Shown in pieces: positions 15,909 through 23,978 of a DNA stretch of 40,866 bases. The stretch is from Alloalcanivorax mobilis (GTDB lineage Bacteria > Pseudomonadota > Gammaproteobacteria > Pseudomonadales > Alcanivoracaceae). Location: assembly GCF_002864685.1 (NCBI RefSeq), contig NZ_NMQZ01000046.1, forward strand, positions 1-40,866. Direction: 5' to 3'. Below the pieces are notes generated by a model, which made no database searches, was not told where the DNA came from, and saw only the letters and a program-made list of their open reading frames with translations. Every line of letters starts with the position of its first letter. Position 1 is the first letter of the stretch. A program made the translations under genes and the position numbers.

Positions 15909-17890
15909 CAACACAATCCACACCTCTCCCGACCCCTCTCTGGCAACCGGATCAGGCGCGCCTGAGCCACAGCCAGTTGAGCGACTTCTGGCGCCAGGCC
16001 GAGCAGCACAGCGGCGAACGCTTCGCCGATTACCGGGCCCTGCACCGCTGGTCGGTGAACCAACCAGAAGCGTTCTGGGATCAGGTCTGGCGTTTTTGCG
16101 ACCTGCGCGGCGAACCAGGCGCCCGGGTGCTGGAAGCCTCGGGCACCTTCCGGCATACGCGCTGGTTTCCCGAGGCACGCATCAACCTGGCGGAAAATCT
16201 GCTCGCCCGCCAGGACGACCACCCGGCGCTGGTGAGCATCGGCGAAGGCGGTGACCGCCAGGAAATCAGTTACACCGGCCTGCGCGTGGCCGCCGGTCAG
16301 GTGGCGGCGCAATTGAAAGCCGCCGGCGTGCAGCCCGGCGACCGGGTCGCCGGCTATATGCCCAACCGCATCGAAACCGTGGTGGCGGCGCTCGGCGCCG
16401 CCTGGATCGGCGCGATCTGGTCCTCCTGTTCTCCGGATTTCGGCATCCAGGGGGTGATGGATCGCTTCGGCCAGATCGAACCCAAGGTGTTGTTCGCCTG
16501 CGACGGTTATCAGTACAACGGCAAGTGGATCGAACTGGACGATCGCCTTCACCAGTTGCGTGAACAATTGGCGCCGCAATTGATGGTGGTGATTCCCGGC
16601 AAGGGCGAGCGCACCGCCGTGCGCCAGGCACTCAACTGGAGCGACTGGCTGGCCGCCGCCGAGCCGGCGCCGCCGTTCGCCGAGCTGCCGTTCAATCATC
16701 CGCTGTATATCCTTTACTCCTCCGGCACCACCGGCGCGCCCAAGTGCATCGTGCACGGCACCGGCGGCACCCTGATTCAACACGCCAAGGAACACCGTCT
16801 GCACGGCGACCTGACCCGCGACGACGTGTTGTTCTATTTCACCACCTGCGGTTGGATGATGTGGAACTGGCTGGTCGGTGGCTTGCAGACCGGCGCCACC
16901 CTGGTGCTCTACGACGGCAACCCGGCGTGGCCGGACGCCACCCGCCTGTTCGATCTCGTCGACGCGGAAAACATCACCCACTTCGGCACCAGCGCCAAGT
17001 TTATCCAGGCGGTGGAGAAAGCCGGCGCCGTGCCGCGCGACAGCCATGATCTCGGCACCCTGCGCACTTTGCTCTCCACCGGCTCGCCGCTGCTGCACGA
17101 GAGCTACGATTTTCTTTACCAACAGGTCAAACCGGATCTGCTGGTCAGCTCAATTTCCGGCGGCACCGACATTATCTCCTGCTTCGCGCTCGGCAACCCG
17201 ATGCTGCCGGTGTACCGGGGCGAGTTGCAGTGCCTGGGGCTGGGCCTGGACGTGGCGGTGGTCAACGACGACGGTCAGCCGGTGAGTGGCGAAAAAGGCG
17301 AGCTGGTGTGCCTGTCGCCCTTTCCCGCCTGCCCGGTGGCCTTCTGGAACGACCCCGACGAGCAGCGCTTCCACGATGCCTACTTCGAGCGCTTCGCCTC
17401 GCTGGGCAAGGACATCTGGGCGCACGGCGACTACGCGGAAATCATTGCCCACGAAGGCCACGACGGCTTGGTGATCCACGGCCGTTCCGACGCCGTGCTC
17501 AACCCCGGCGGCGTGCGCATCGGCACCGCCGAGATCTATCGCCAGGTGGAAACCCTGGAACAGATCCGCGAAGCCATCGTGATTGGCCAGCAATGGCAGG
17601 GCGACGTGCGCGTGGTGCTGTTCGTGGTGCTCGCCGACGGTGTTGAACTTACCGATGATCTGCAAAAAACCATTCGCGCCACCATTCGCGCCGGCGCCAG
17701 CCCGCGCCACGTACCGGCGGTGATTCTCACCGTGCCGGAGATTCCACGCACGGTGAGCGGCAAAATCGTCGAGCTGGCGGTGCGCGACGTGGTACACGGC
17801 CGCGAAGTGCGCAACCGCAACGCGCTGGCCAACCCGGACGCGCTGGAGCATTTCGCGGATCGGCCTGAGTTGGGGGCGCGTGACGCTTGA
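15905..17890 (+). CDS. Acetoacetyl-CoA synthetase (acetoacetate-CoA ligase)
   Basis: A 661-residue ANL-superfamily ligase that activates acetoacetate, an end product of leucine breakdown, to acetoacetyl-CoA. Motifs: ILYSSGTTGAPKCIVHGTGG (about 268-287), TTCGWMMWNWLVGGL, SGGTDIISCFALGNP, AHGDYAEI, HGRSDAVLNPGGVRIGTAEI and the catalytic-lysine region RTVSGKIVELAVRD (Lys about 620). Length matches the 650-residue family. The start chosen is the ATG overlapping the liuD stop and preceded by GGAGGAAGA; a longer open frame extends upstream inside liuD but is not coding there. The stop codon lies inside the left heptamer array of element 5. Confidence 0.95.
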   Translation: MTTQSTPLPTPLWQPDQARLSHSQLSDFWRQAEQHSGERFADYRALHRWSVNQPEAFWDQVWRFCDLRGEPGARVLEASGTFRHTRWFPEARINLAENLLARQDDHPALVSIGEGGDRQEISYTGLRVAAGQVAAQLKAAGVQPGDRVAGYMPNRIETVVAALGAAWIGAIWSSCSPDFGIQGVMDRFGQIEPKVLFACDGYQYNGKWIELDDRLHQLREQLAPQLMVVIPGKGERTAVRQALNWSDWLAAAEPAPPFAELPFNHPLYILYSSGTTGAPKCIVHGTGGTLIQHAKEHRLHGDLTRDDVLFYFTTCGWMMWNWLVGGLQTGATLVLYDGNPAWPDATRLFDLVDAENITHFGTSAKFIQAVEKAGAVPRDSHDLGTLRTLLSTGSPLLHESYDFLYQQVKPDLLVSSISGGTDIISCFALGNPMLPVYRGELQCLGLGLDVAVVNDDGQPVSGEKGELVCLSPFPACPVAFWNDPDEQRFHDAYFERFASLGKDIWAHGDYAEIIAHEGHDGLVIHGRSDAVLNPGGVRIGTAEIYRQVETLEQIREAIVIGQQWQGDVRVVLFVVLADGVELTDDLQKTIRATIRAGASPRHVPAVILTVPEIPRTVSGKIVELAVRDVVHGREVRNRNALANPDALEHFADRPELGARDA

Positions 17891-18021
17891 CGCCGGACGC
17901 CGGACGCCGGCCGCTAAAACCCGGCGCGGAAAGAATGGACATGTTTTCTGCAACGCAGACGTAACAGAAAACACGTCACACCAATCCGATTAAGGGTTTA
18001 GCGTCCAGCGTCCAGCGTCCA
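17882..18021. repeat. Heptamer inverted-repeat element 5 (GACGCCG / GCGTCCA type)
   Basis: The left array is GACGCTT, three GACGCCG and a GCCGCTA variant (17882-17916). The right array is three GCGTCCA (18001-18021). The left array includes the stop codon and last codons of acetoacetyl-CoA synthetase. The core follows the shared plan: CTAAAACCCGG after the left arm, TGTTTTCTG (17942-17950)/CAGAAAACA (17965-17973) hairpin, CACGTCACACC, and GGGTTTAGCGTC before the right arm. The hairpin has changed on both sides (CC to TC, GG to GA), so pairing is preserved. Confidence 0.9.
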
Positions 18022-18313
18022 GCTTCCGACGACGTCTTTTGGCCCAATGGCACGGCACTGTTGCCTCGAACCTTACGAGGCCGGGGCGCCAGCGCACGTG
18101 TTAGCGTGCAGGCGTGCTGCGTGTAAGCGCGCCAGGCTATCTCCCACGGCGGCGCTGCAGCGATGCCGGGAACAGGTAGCGCGTCCCGCCGCACCAGCTC
18201 GTCGAAGCACTGCCGCTGTTTTCCTACATTCCAAATCGTTTCTGACGGACAGACCCGCCCTACCTTGCCTGTTAGCGTGATGCACAACAGATTGTTGTTG
18301 TCATTCACTTTTA
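18022..18313. other. Intergenic region without a convincing gene
   Basis: About 290 bp between element 5 and brnT. It contains a small hairpin CCTCG/CGAGG near 18065-18081 and two copies of GTTAGCGTG (near 18100 and 18271). A 110-codon minus-strand frame crosses it but runs into the heptamer array and has no recognisable features. I considered an integron attachment site because of the neighbouring toxin-antitoxin pair, but no paired RYYYAAC/GTTRRRY sites were found. Its origin is unknown; it may have arrived together with brnTA. Confidence 0.4.
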
Positions 18314-18323
18314 TGTAACTACA
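18314..18323. promoter_or_regulatory. Possible BrnA operator
   Basis: The palindrome TGTA-AC-TACA lies 4 bp upstream of the brnT ATG. Ribbon-helix-helix-type antitoxins such as BrnA commonly autorepress through short TGTA/TACA-like inverted repeats. Low-confidence call from position and symmetry. Confidence 0.35.
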
Positions 18324-18327
18324 ATAA

Positions 18328-18639
18328 ATGAATATTAGCTTTGATCGCGCTAAGCGGAAATGGACGCTGGCGGAGCGCGGTTTGGATTTCGCCGAGGCGG
18401 CGGTAGTGTTCCGCGATGTTCATTTCACGTTGATGGACGAACGATGGAATTATCAGGAGCTGCGCTATATCACGATCGGTCATTTACGGCGCCGTCTGGT
18501 GGTTCTGGTGTGGACACCACGAAACGACGGCCGGCGCATTATCAGCATGAGGAAGGCCAATGAGCGGGAAGAAAAACGTTTCCGAAGCGTCCTGGCCGGA
18601 TCGGGACGAAGCCCCGGAGATCACCCGGGAGATGCTTGA
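18328..18639 (+). CDS. brnT: BrnT family toxin (DUF497)
   Basis: A 103-residue protein matching BrnT, a type II toxin with a RelE-like ribonuclease fold that blocks translation. Family pattern is clear: FDRAKRKWTLAERGLDFAEA (about 5-24), AVVFRDVHFTLMD, LRYITIGHLRRRLVVLVWTP and RRIISMRKANEREEKRF (about 68-84), the last being the most conserved block. The C-terminal about 20 residues are longer than in typical BrnT and are read in the region that also encodes the start of brnA (80-bp overlap). The antitoxin follows, the usual order for this pair. Confidence 0.9.
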   Translation: MNISFDRAKRKWTLAERGLDFAEAAVVFRDVHFTLMDERWNYQELRYITIGHLRRRLVVLVWTPRNDGRRIISMRKANEREEKRFRSVLAGSGRSPGDHPGDA

Positions 18640-18808
18640 CCAGGCGGCGCTATACGAGGGTGAGAAACTGGTGCGGCGCGGTCGCCCGCCGGTGCGTAAT
18701 CCGCGCAGGCAGGTGACCATCCGTTTGCCGCAGGACGTGCTGGAAAAATGGAAGGCCACCGGGCCTGGCTGGCAAACGCGCATGGCGGATCGATTATCCG
18801 ATATCTGA
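18560..18808 (+). CDS. brnA: BrnA family antitoxin
   Basis: An 82-residue BrnA-type antitoxin. It shows the acidic DEAPEITREMLDQA segment (toxin-wrapping part, about 16-29), then GRPPVRNPRRQVTIRLPQDV (about 41-60) and ATGPGWQTRMADRL at the C-terminus, the usual DNA-binding ribbon-helix-helix block. It neutralises BrnT and represses the operon. Its ATG lies inside brnT in another frame with an AGGAAGG-like ribosome-binding site. Its 3' end also overlaps the start region of the next gene, an unusual arrangement on both sides. Confidence 0.9.
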   Translation: MSGKKNVSEASWPDRDEAPEITREMLDQAALYEGEKLVRRGRPPVRNPRRQVTIRLPQDVLEKWKATGPGWQTRMADRLSDI

Positions 18809-20049
18809 CGCTGTTCCTCTTTCTGCTGCTGGCGCCGACGGCATGGAGCGCGGTGCTGGAGCTGCACGGCCCGGCCCTGGGCCCGTTGCTGGGCCGTGAT
18901 CCGGCGGCCCTGGAACTGGCGCGCTACGCCAACGGCGGCTTTCAGAGCGTGCCGCACCAGTGGATTGCCTGGTCCGATGGCCGCCAGCCCTACTTCGACA
19001 AAGACAAGGACGCCGAGCGGCAACTGCCGACAAACCGCATCGGTGCTGGCGACCGGCTGCTGTTGCGCGATGAGGACGCCGGCGCGCCCCGGCCCGGGGC
19101 GCTGCCGGACAACGTGGTGGCGACGCTGACACTCGGCGGTGCCGGCCCAAAACGCACCCTGTATGTGCTTGATCGCCCACCGTTTCAGGGCTTCCCCCCG
19201 GCGGTGACGCTGACCCGCTCGCCCCTGGCGATCTACACCGCGCACTACCGGCTCAACCTGGAAGACGACAACCTGTTCCAATGGGGCGACTTCCTCTATG
19301 ACGAGTACCAGCCGCCGGCGGACCACGGCCCGAGCCTGCTCGACAGCCTCAAGCTGCGGCTCAGCGCCGGCGTGTTCAGCGCCGGCGCCCGCCTCACCCT
19401 GACCAACGAGAATCTCGACCCGATCATCCGCGAAGTGATCGAAGGGCCGCTCGCCACCCTGGTCTACGCCACCACCCGGGTGCGCGTGGCCGGCCTGCCG
19501 GTGCTCACCGTGCACAACTATTTCATTCTTATGGACAACGCGGTGGCGGTGCACAGCCGCTTAACGATCCCCGGCTTCGCCGCCGCCGTGCTGCGCGAAC
19601 CCTCGGCGCGGGTTACCGTGGACGGCAATGCTCTGGAAGGCGCGCGGCTGCGCACCAGTTGGACCGGCGACCTGGAAGCACGGGTGGACGGGCGCCTCTC
19701 GGACCCCGAGCGCGACATGATGGAGCAGCCGGTGGGCCGGGAAAACTGGCTGTGGTTCGGCACCGGGCGCGGCTTTGACCTGCTCGCCCGACTGCATTTC
19801 GCGGACGGGTTCGACACCGCCGCGCGCTTTATTTACCAGGACGACCCGGCCCTTGATGATGAGCCCGAGCGTTTTCCCGGCCAGCGCCCGAACGTAGGCT
19901 TTCGCCTGCAAGGGTTGCCGTTCGGCGACGAATTCTATTTCGTCGCCGAACTGTACTTTTCCCGCGACAGCCACGGGCTCTCGGCCGCCGGCTGGGCGCG
20001 GCGGCAATTCGCGCCACCGGCGATCACGGTCAACGCCGTTTCCCGTTAA
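18748..20049 (+). CDS. Predicted secreted/periplasmic protein of unknown function
   Basis: A 433-residue protein whose signal peptide is obvious (RYLTLFLFLLLAPTAWSA), but the only standard start is ATG 18748, inside brnA, giving about 17 extra residues (MEGHRAWLANAHGG...) before the hydrophobic core. Those residues are simply the other frame of the brnA C-terminus. This suggests that the original start was replaced when the brnTA module came to lie upstream, or that a non-standard start (ATT or ATC at the IIRY codons) is used. The mature part is soluble and rich in beta-type segments; I recognise no family. Its stop overlaps by a few bases the convergent thioesterase stop. Confidence 0.75.
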   Translation: MEGHRAWLANAHGGSIIRYLTLFLFLLLAPTAWSAVLELHGPALGPLLGRDPAALELARYANGGFQSVPHQWIAWSDGRQPYFDKDKDAERQLPTNRIGAGDRLLLRDEDAGAPRPGALPDNVVATLTLGGAGPKRTLYVLDRPPFQGFPPAVTLTRSPLAIYTAHYRLNLEDDNLFQWGDFLYDEYQPPADHGPSLLDSLKLRLSAGVFSAGARLTLTNENLDPIIREVIEGPLATLVYATTRVRVAGLPVLTVHNYFILMDNAVAVHSRLTIPGFAAAVLREPSARVTVDGNALEGARLRTSWTGDLEARVDGRLSDPERDMMEQPVGRENWLWFGTGRGFDLLARLHFADGFDTAARFIYQDDPALDDEPERFPGQRPNVGFRLQGLPFGDEFYFVAELYFSRDSHGLSAAGWARRQFAPPAITVNAVSR

Positions 20050-20480
20050 TGAACCAGCTTTTCCAGCGCCGCGCGCAGGGTATCGGGAATCGCCACCGGC
20101 CGGCCGCTGGCGCGATCCACGAACACATGCACCACGAACCCCAGCGCCTTGGCCTGGCCGGTCTCGCCAAACAGAGCCAACCCATAGCGCACCGAGCTGT
20201 TGCCCAGCTTATCCACGCGCATGCCGATGGCCAGGCTCTCCGGGTAAGCGGCCGCCTCGAAATAGTCGCAACCCGAACTGACCACGTAGGCGATCACCTC
20301 GCCTTGGTGGATATCCAGGCCACCGTGGTCGATCAAATAGCGGTTGATGGTGGAATCGAAGTAGCTGTAATAGACCACGTTGTTGATGTGGCCATAGACG
20401 TCGTTGTCCGCCCAGCGGCTGTCCACCGGGCACAGGTAACCGAATTCCTCGCGCGGCGGGCGGGTTTTGGCGTCACTCAT
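20046..20480 (-). CDS. Hotdog-fold acyl-CoA thioesterase (4-hydroxybenzoyl-CoA thioesterase type)
   Basis: A 144-residue hotdog-fold protein. The motif VDSRWADNDVYGHINNVVYY (about 17-36) is the active-site region of the FcbC/YbgC group, with the Asp preceding the GHINN block as the likely catalytic residue. FDSTINRYLI and VVHVFVDRASGRPVAIPD follow. It would hydrolyse an acyl-CoA thioester; the substrate is unknown. The start at ATG 20480 has an excellent AAGGAG site 6 bp upstream; an upstream extension of 23 codons is less likely. Convergent with the preceding gene, sharing 4 bp at the stops. Confidence 0.92.
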   Translation of the reverse strand: MSDAKTRPPREEFGYLCPVDSRWADNDVYGHINNVVYYSYFDSTINRYLIDHGGLDIHQGEVIAYVVSSGCDYFEAAAYPESLAIGMRVDKLGNSSVRYGLALFGETGQAKALGFVVHVFVDRASGRPVAIPDTLRAALEKLVH

Positions 20481-20629
20481 GGGTACTCCTTGGCTGGGAA
20501 GGCATCGCTGCGGGAGTGAGCGGAAACACATCCACACAGCGCCGCGCAATGATAACCTGTGTGTCCCGGTGACAGAACCGCGCTCCGGCCGCCATCGCGG
20601 CTCGTCACGCCAACCGCAAGGATGCCGTT

Positions 20630-21709
20630 ATGAAACGTCGATACCGGATTCCTCTGATCGGCCTGATTACCCTGGCCGTGCTGCTGCTCGCCCTGCACCT
20701 GGCCCTGCCCTGGCTGGTGCTCAACTACCTCAACGACAAACTCGCCGATCTGGGCGATTACCGTGGTCATGTGGAAGACGTGGATCTGGCCTGGTGGCGC
20801 GGTGCTTATCGCATCGAAGGGCTGAGCATCGTTAAAACCAGTGGCAAGGTGCCCGCGCCACTGCTGGATGCGCCGGGCATTGACCTGGCCGTCAGCTGGC
20901 GGGCGCTGTGGTATGACCATGCCCTGGTGGCACGAGTGGTGTTCGAACAGCCCCGGCTCAATTTCGTCGACGGCGGCGACAACCCGGACCAGGGCCAGAC
21001 CGGTGCCGGCACCGACTGGCGCAAGCAGCTTCAGGATCTGGTGCCGATCACGCTCAACGAAGTGCGTGTGGAAAACGGCCGGTTCGCGTTCCGCAACTTC
21101 ACCTCGGAGCCGCCGGTGGCGGTGCTCGCCACCCAGGTCAACGCCAGGGTCACCAACCTCACCAACGTGTCCCAGGGCGAAGGCCAGGGCACCCGGGTAG
21201 CGCATCTGCGCGGCACCGCCCAAGTGCTCGGCGAAGCGCCGCTGGAAACCAGCGCCGATTTCGACCCGTTCGGCGATTTGCGCGATTTCGACTTTCTGCT
21301 GCGTGTCACCGATGTGCGTCTGCCCCGCCTCAATGACCTGTCCCGCGCCTACGGCAACTTCGACTTCGCCGGCGGTCACGGCGACCTGGTGATGGAAGCC
21401 CACGCCCGGGACGGCCAGCTCTCCGGTTACATCAAACCGCTGTTCAAGGACGTTGACGTCTTCAACTGGAAGCAAGACATGCGCAACCCGGACAAAGGCT
21501 TCTTCAGTGGTCTCTGGGAAGCCCTGGTCGGCGGCACCCAGACGCTGCTGAAAAACCAGCGCCAGGACCAGTTCGCCACGCGCGTGGAGCTCAACGGCAG
21601 TGTCGATCAGAGCGAAATCAGCACCTGGCAGGCGTTCGTGGCGATCCTGCGCAACGCCTTCATCAAGGCGTTTAACCCCAACTTCGACAGCGAAGAGCGG
21701 GATCAATAA
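20630..21709 (+). CDS. AsmA/DUF748-like envelope protein
   Basis: A 359-residue protein with one N-terminal membrane anchor (residues about 8-30, PLIGLITLAVLLLALHLALP) and a large periplasmic portion. LGDYRGHVEDVDLAWWRGAYRIEGL and the repeated beta-strand style fit the DUF748 branch of the AsmA-like superfamily, whose long members form lipid-transport bridges in the envelope. This protein is much shorter than those bridges, so its role is uncertain. It is followed after 55 bp by a lipoprotein gene on the same strand, which may be cotranscribed. Confidence 0.82.
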   Translation: MKRRYRIPLIGLITLAVLLLALHLALPWLVLNYLNDKLADLGDYRGHVEDVDLAWWRGAYRIEGLSIVKTSGKVPAPLLDAPGIDLAVSWRALWYDHALVARVVFEQPRLNFVDGGDNPDQGQTGAGTDWRKQLQDLVPITLNEVRVENGRFAFRNFTSEPPVAVLATQVNARVTNLTNVSQGEGQGTRVAHLRGTAQVLGEAPLETSADFDPFGDLRDFDFLLRVTDVRLPRLNDLSRAYGNFDFAGGHGDLVMEAHARDGQLSGYIKPLFKDVDVFNWKQDMRNPDKGFFSGLWEALVGGTQTLLKNQRQDQFATRVELNGSVDQSEISTWQAFVAILRNAFIKAFNPNFDSEERDQ

Positions 21710-21764
21710 AAGCGCCCGCGACCGGCTACACTACCCCGCCGGTTGCGGCTATAAGGAGAACACC

Positions 21765-22262
21765 ATGGCGCGATATCCGGCCTGGCCATTGTTGCTGTTG
21801 CCGTTGCTGCTCAGCGCCTGCGTCAGCCCGCCGGCGTTTCAGCCCACGCCCAACGCCGTGGCGCACAAACGCTGGCAATACCAGTTGCGTATTGATCCGC
21901 CCCTGCCCGCCAGTGAAGTGCGCGTGGATGTGCTCTACAGCGCCGGCAACACCAGTTGCCCGGTCGGTGAAGTGGGCTTTCAGATCGACCCGCGCGAGCA
22001 AGGCCAGAACCTGCGTTTCGACCTGCTGCTTGATCAGTTCCAAGACAGCGAATGCGACTGGCGCGCCAACCAGATCTGGATTGGCCTGGGCCAGGACAGC
22101 GGCTACGCCACCCGCTTCAGCCTGCCCATCGGCAGCGCCCCCCAGGTGCGCTGGTGCCGCCTCAACCCCCAACACGGCGCCTGCATGGCCAAGGAAAGCG
22201 ACATCCGCGCCTACCAGATTCCCGGCAACGTGTATCGGGTAATGATTTTGCGGGGGGAATGA
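21765..22262 (+). CDS. Hypothetical lipoprotein
   Basis: A 165-residue protein starting at ATG 21765 with a strong AAGGAGA site; longer upstream frame overlaps the previous gene and is rejected. Residues 1-22 are a lipoprotein signal ending in the lipobox LLSAC, so Cys is the lipidated residue. The mature part has several cysteines (SCPVGEVGF, SECDWRANQ, RWCRLNPQHGACMAKES), suggesting disulfide bonds. I recognise no domain. A heptamer element starts 15 bp after its stop. Confidence 0.82.
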   Translation: MARYPAWPLLLLPLLLSACVSPPAFQPTPNAVAHKRWQYQLRIDPPLPASEVRVDVLYSAGNTSCPVGEVGFQIDPREQGQNLRFDLLLDQFQDSECDWRANQIWIGLGQDSGYATRFSLPIGSAPQVRWCRLNPQHGACMAKESDIRAYQIPGNVYRVMILRGE

Positions 22263-22276
22263 AGAAGGCAAAACAT

Positions 22277-22433
22277 GTTGAAAGTTAAAGGTTAAAAGTT
22301 GAACGCGATAAAAGCTCAATCGGATTGCTCGCCCTGCCCGCGGTATGCCCCTGCGTGTCGGCGCGGCCGGGCCCTATCGGCAGGCATGGGCTCTCCCGCG
22401 TTTAACTTTTAACTTTCAACTTTCAACTTTTCC
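22277..22433. repeat. Heptamer inverted-repeat element 6 (GTTAAAA/GTTGAAA type)
   Basis: The left array is GTTGAAA, GTTAAAG, GTTAAAA, GTTGAAC then GCG (22277-22307). The right array, read as complement, is GTTGAAA, GTTGAAA, GTTAAAA, GTTAAAC then GCG (22398-22427), with a further degenerate unit. The arms pair over about 31 bp with one real mismatch. The core of about 90 bp is GC-rich. The element lies between two convergent genes, and its right arm encodes the last residues (KVES) and stop codon of the GMC oxidoreductase. Confidence 0.88.
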
Positions 22434-23978
22434 AACTCGCCCAACCATCCTCTCCGCGATCCGCGTAGCCAACGCGTACACCGTGACCTGCGGGTTAACG
22501 ATGATCGAGGTGGGCAACAGGCTGGCGTCGGCGATGTAGAGGCCTTTGACATCGTGGCTTTCGCCGTCCACGTTGACCACGCTGTGCTGCGGGTCGGCGC
22601 CCATGCGGCAGCTCCCCTGCGGGTGATAGCTGACCATGCGCAAATGCTGCGGGGCGTTTTCCAGGGCTTCAACGGTGGCGTCGATGTCCGCCTCGGAGCG
22701 AATTTCCAGGCGTTCGCTGGAGGGCACGTAAACCACCTCGGCGCCGGCGGCCAGGTGCAGGCGCGCGGCGGCTTTAAGCGCACGTTTCATGGACGGGAAA
22801 TCCGCGTCGGCAAGCTGATAATCGATCACCTTGCGCTCGTCGTCCCAGCGGATGGTGCCGACGTTGTGGTCATGAATCAGAGTCACGATGCCGGCCAGAT
22901 AACGGGCGTCGCCCATGAAATCCATAAACGGCTTGCCGGTGCCGGGCTCGGCGCTCATCGCCATTTCCACCACCCCCGCGCCGCCGTCCTCAAGCACGAA
23001 ACCGCCGTTATCCGGGTGCATGAACTGATCCACGTACACCCCCAACATGGCGCCCCGCCAGGCGTGCACCGGCTGCGGATAGCGAGCGGACACGTACAAC
23101 GACGGATGGCAGGCGAAGTTCTTGCCCACCTGCCCGGAACGGTTGGCAACGCCGCTTTTCAGCAACAGCAAAGGCGTTTGCACCGCCCCGGCGGCAACGA
23201 TCACCCGTGGCGCCTTGACGGTCATGTCCGCCACCTTGACGCCATCGTGGCCAATCACTTCGGCACGCACGCCAATCGCCCGGTCGTTGTCGGTAAGCAC
23301 CCGGGTGACCCGCGTATCGGCATAAATGCGCGCGCCGTGTGCCGTCGCCCAGGGCAAATAACTGACCAACATCGATTGCTTGCGCTCGGTCTTGCAGCCA
23401 GACAGGCAATGGCCGGTCAGCGCGCAATCGCGGATATTGCGTTTGAACGGTTTCACCGACCAGCCCAGCTTATTGGCGCCAGCCCGGATCAACTGGCCGT
23501 GGCGGGCGATCTCATGTTCCTTGTTTTCCTCGATGGACAGGTTCTTCTCCACCCGCTCGAAATAGGGCGCCATCGCCTCCGGGGTCAGCTCCGTCAGGCC
23601 GAAATCCCGCTGCCAGTCCTGGAGAATGAAATCCGGAGTGCGGAAGCAAACGCAGGCGTTGACCACCGTCGAGCCGCCCACGCAGGCGCCCTGCAGCACC
23701 AGCAGATCACCACTCTTATTGGTCTGCGCGCCGTGATCCTGATACAGCGTCTCCAGGCTGGTGGCGAAACGTTCGGTGAACGCCCGCGAAGGAATGTACG
23801 GCCCCGCTTCCAGAACGATCACCCGCTTGCCGCGCCGCGCCAGTTCATAGGCGGTCACTGCCCCGCCCGCCCCGGAGCCAACGATCACCACGTCCGCCTC
23901 CAGATTGACTGTGGCCTCGGCAATATCGCTGGCCTGCACCACCGGCAAACCACTGGACTGCCATTTCATCGCGCTCAT
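22416..23978 (-). CDS. GMC-family FAD-dependent oxidoreductase
   Basis: A 520-residue flavoprotein of the glucose-methanol-choline family, oxidising an alcohol or sugar of unknown identity. The ADP-binding motif VVIVGSGAGGAVTAYELARRG lies at about 28-48, followed by KRVIVLEAGPYIP. VLQGACVGGSTVVNACVCFR is the GMC N-terminal signature and RVIVAAGAVQTPLLLLKSGV the second. The C-terminal VSYHPQGSCRMGADPQHSVV contains the active-site His region, then GLYIADASLLPT. The start at ATG 23978 overlaps the stop of the Tat-exported partner (ATGA), showing translational coupling. The protein has no own signal, so it may be exported as a complex or stay cytoplasmic. Confidence 0.92.
   Translation of the reverse strand: MSAMKWQSSGLPVVQASDIAEATVNLEADVVIVGSGAGGAVTAYELARRGKRVIVLEAGPYIPSRAFTERFATSLETLYQDHGAQTNKSGDLLVLQGACVGGSTVVNACVCFRTPDFILQDWQRDFGLTELTPEAMAPYFERVEKNLSIEENKEHEIARHGQLIRAGANKLGWSVKPFKRNIRDCALTGHCLSGCKTERKQSMLVSYLPWATAHGARIYADTRVTRVLTDNDRAIGVRAEVIGHDGVKVADMTVKAPRVIVAAGAVQTPLLLLKSGVANRSGQVGKNFACHPSLYVSARYPQPVHAWRGAMLGVYVDQFMHPDNGGFVLEDGGAGVVEMAMSAEPGTGKPFMDFMGDARYLAGIVTLIHDHNVGTIRWDDERKVIDYQLADADFPSMKRALKAAARLHLAAGAEVVYVPSSERLEIRSEADIDATVEALENAPQHLRMVSYHPQGSCRMGADPQHSVVNVDGESHDVKGLYIADASLLPTSIIVNPQVTVYALATRIAERMVGRVGKVES

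Noticed and set aside
5641-18021. Heptamer arrays as CRISPR arrays
   Set aside because: Units are 7 bp and contiguous without spacers, arrays occur in inverted pairs, and no cas genes are present.
17976-18308. 110-codon minus-strand frame upstream of brnT
   Set aside because: No ribosome-binding site or domain, and its end is encoded by the heptamer arm; treated as non-coding.
18022-18330. Possible integron attachment site near brnTA
   Set aside because: GTTAGCGTG copies look slightly like a core site but no paired inverse core site or integrase was found.
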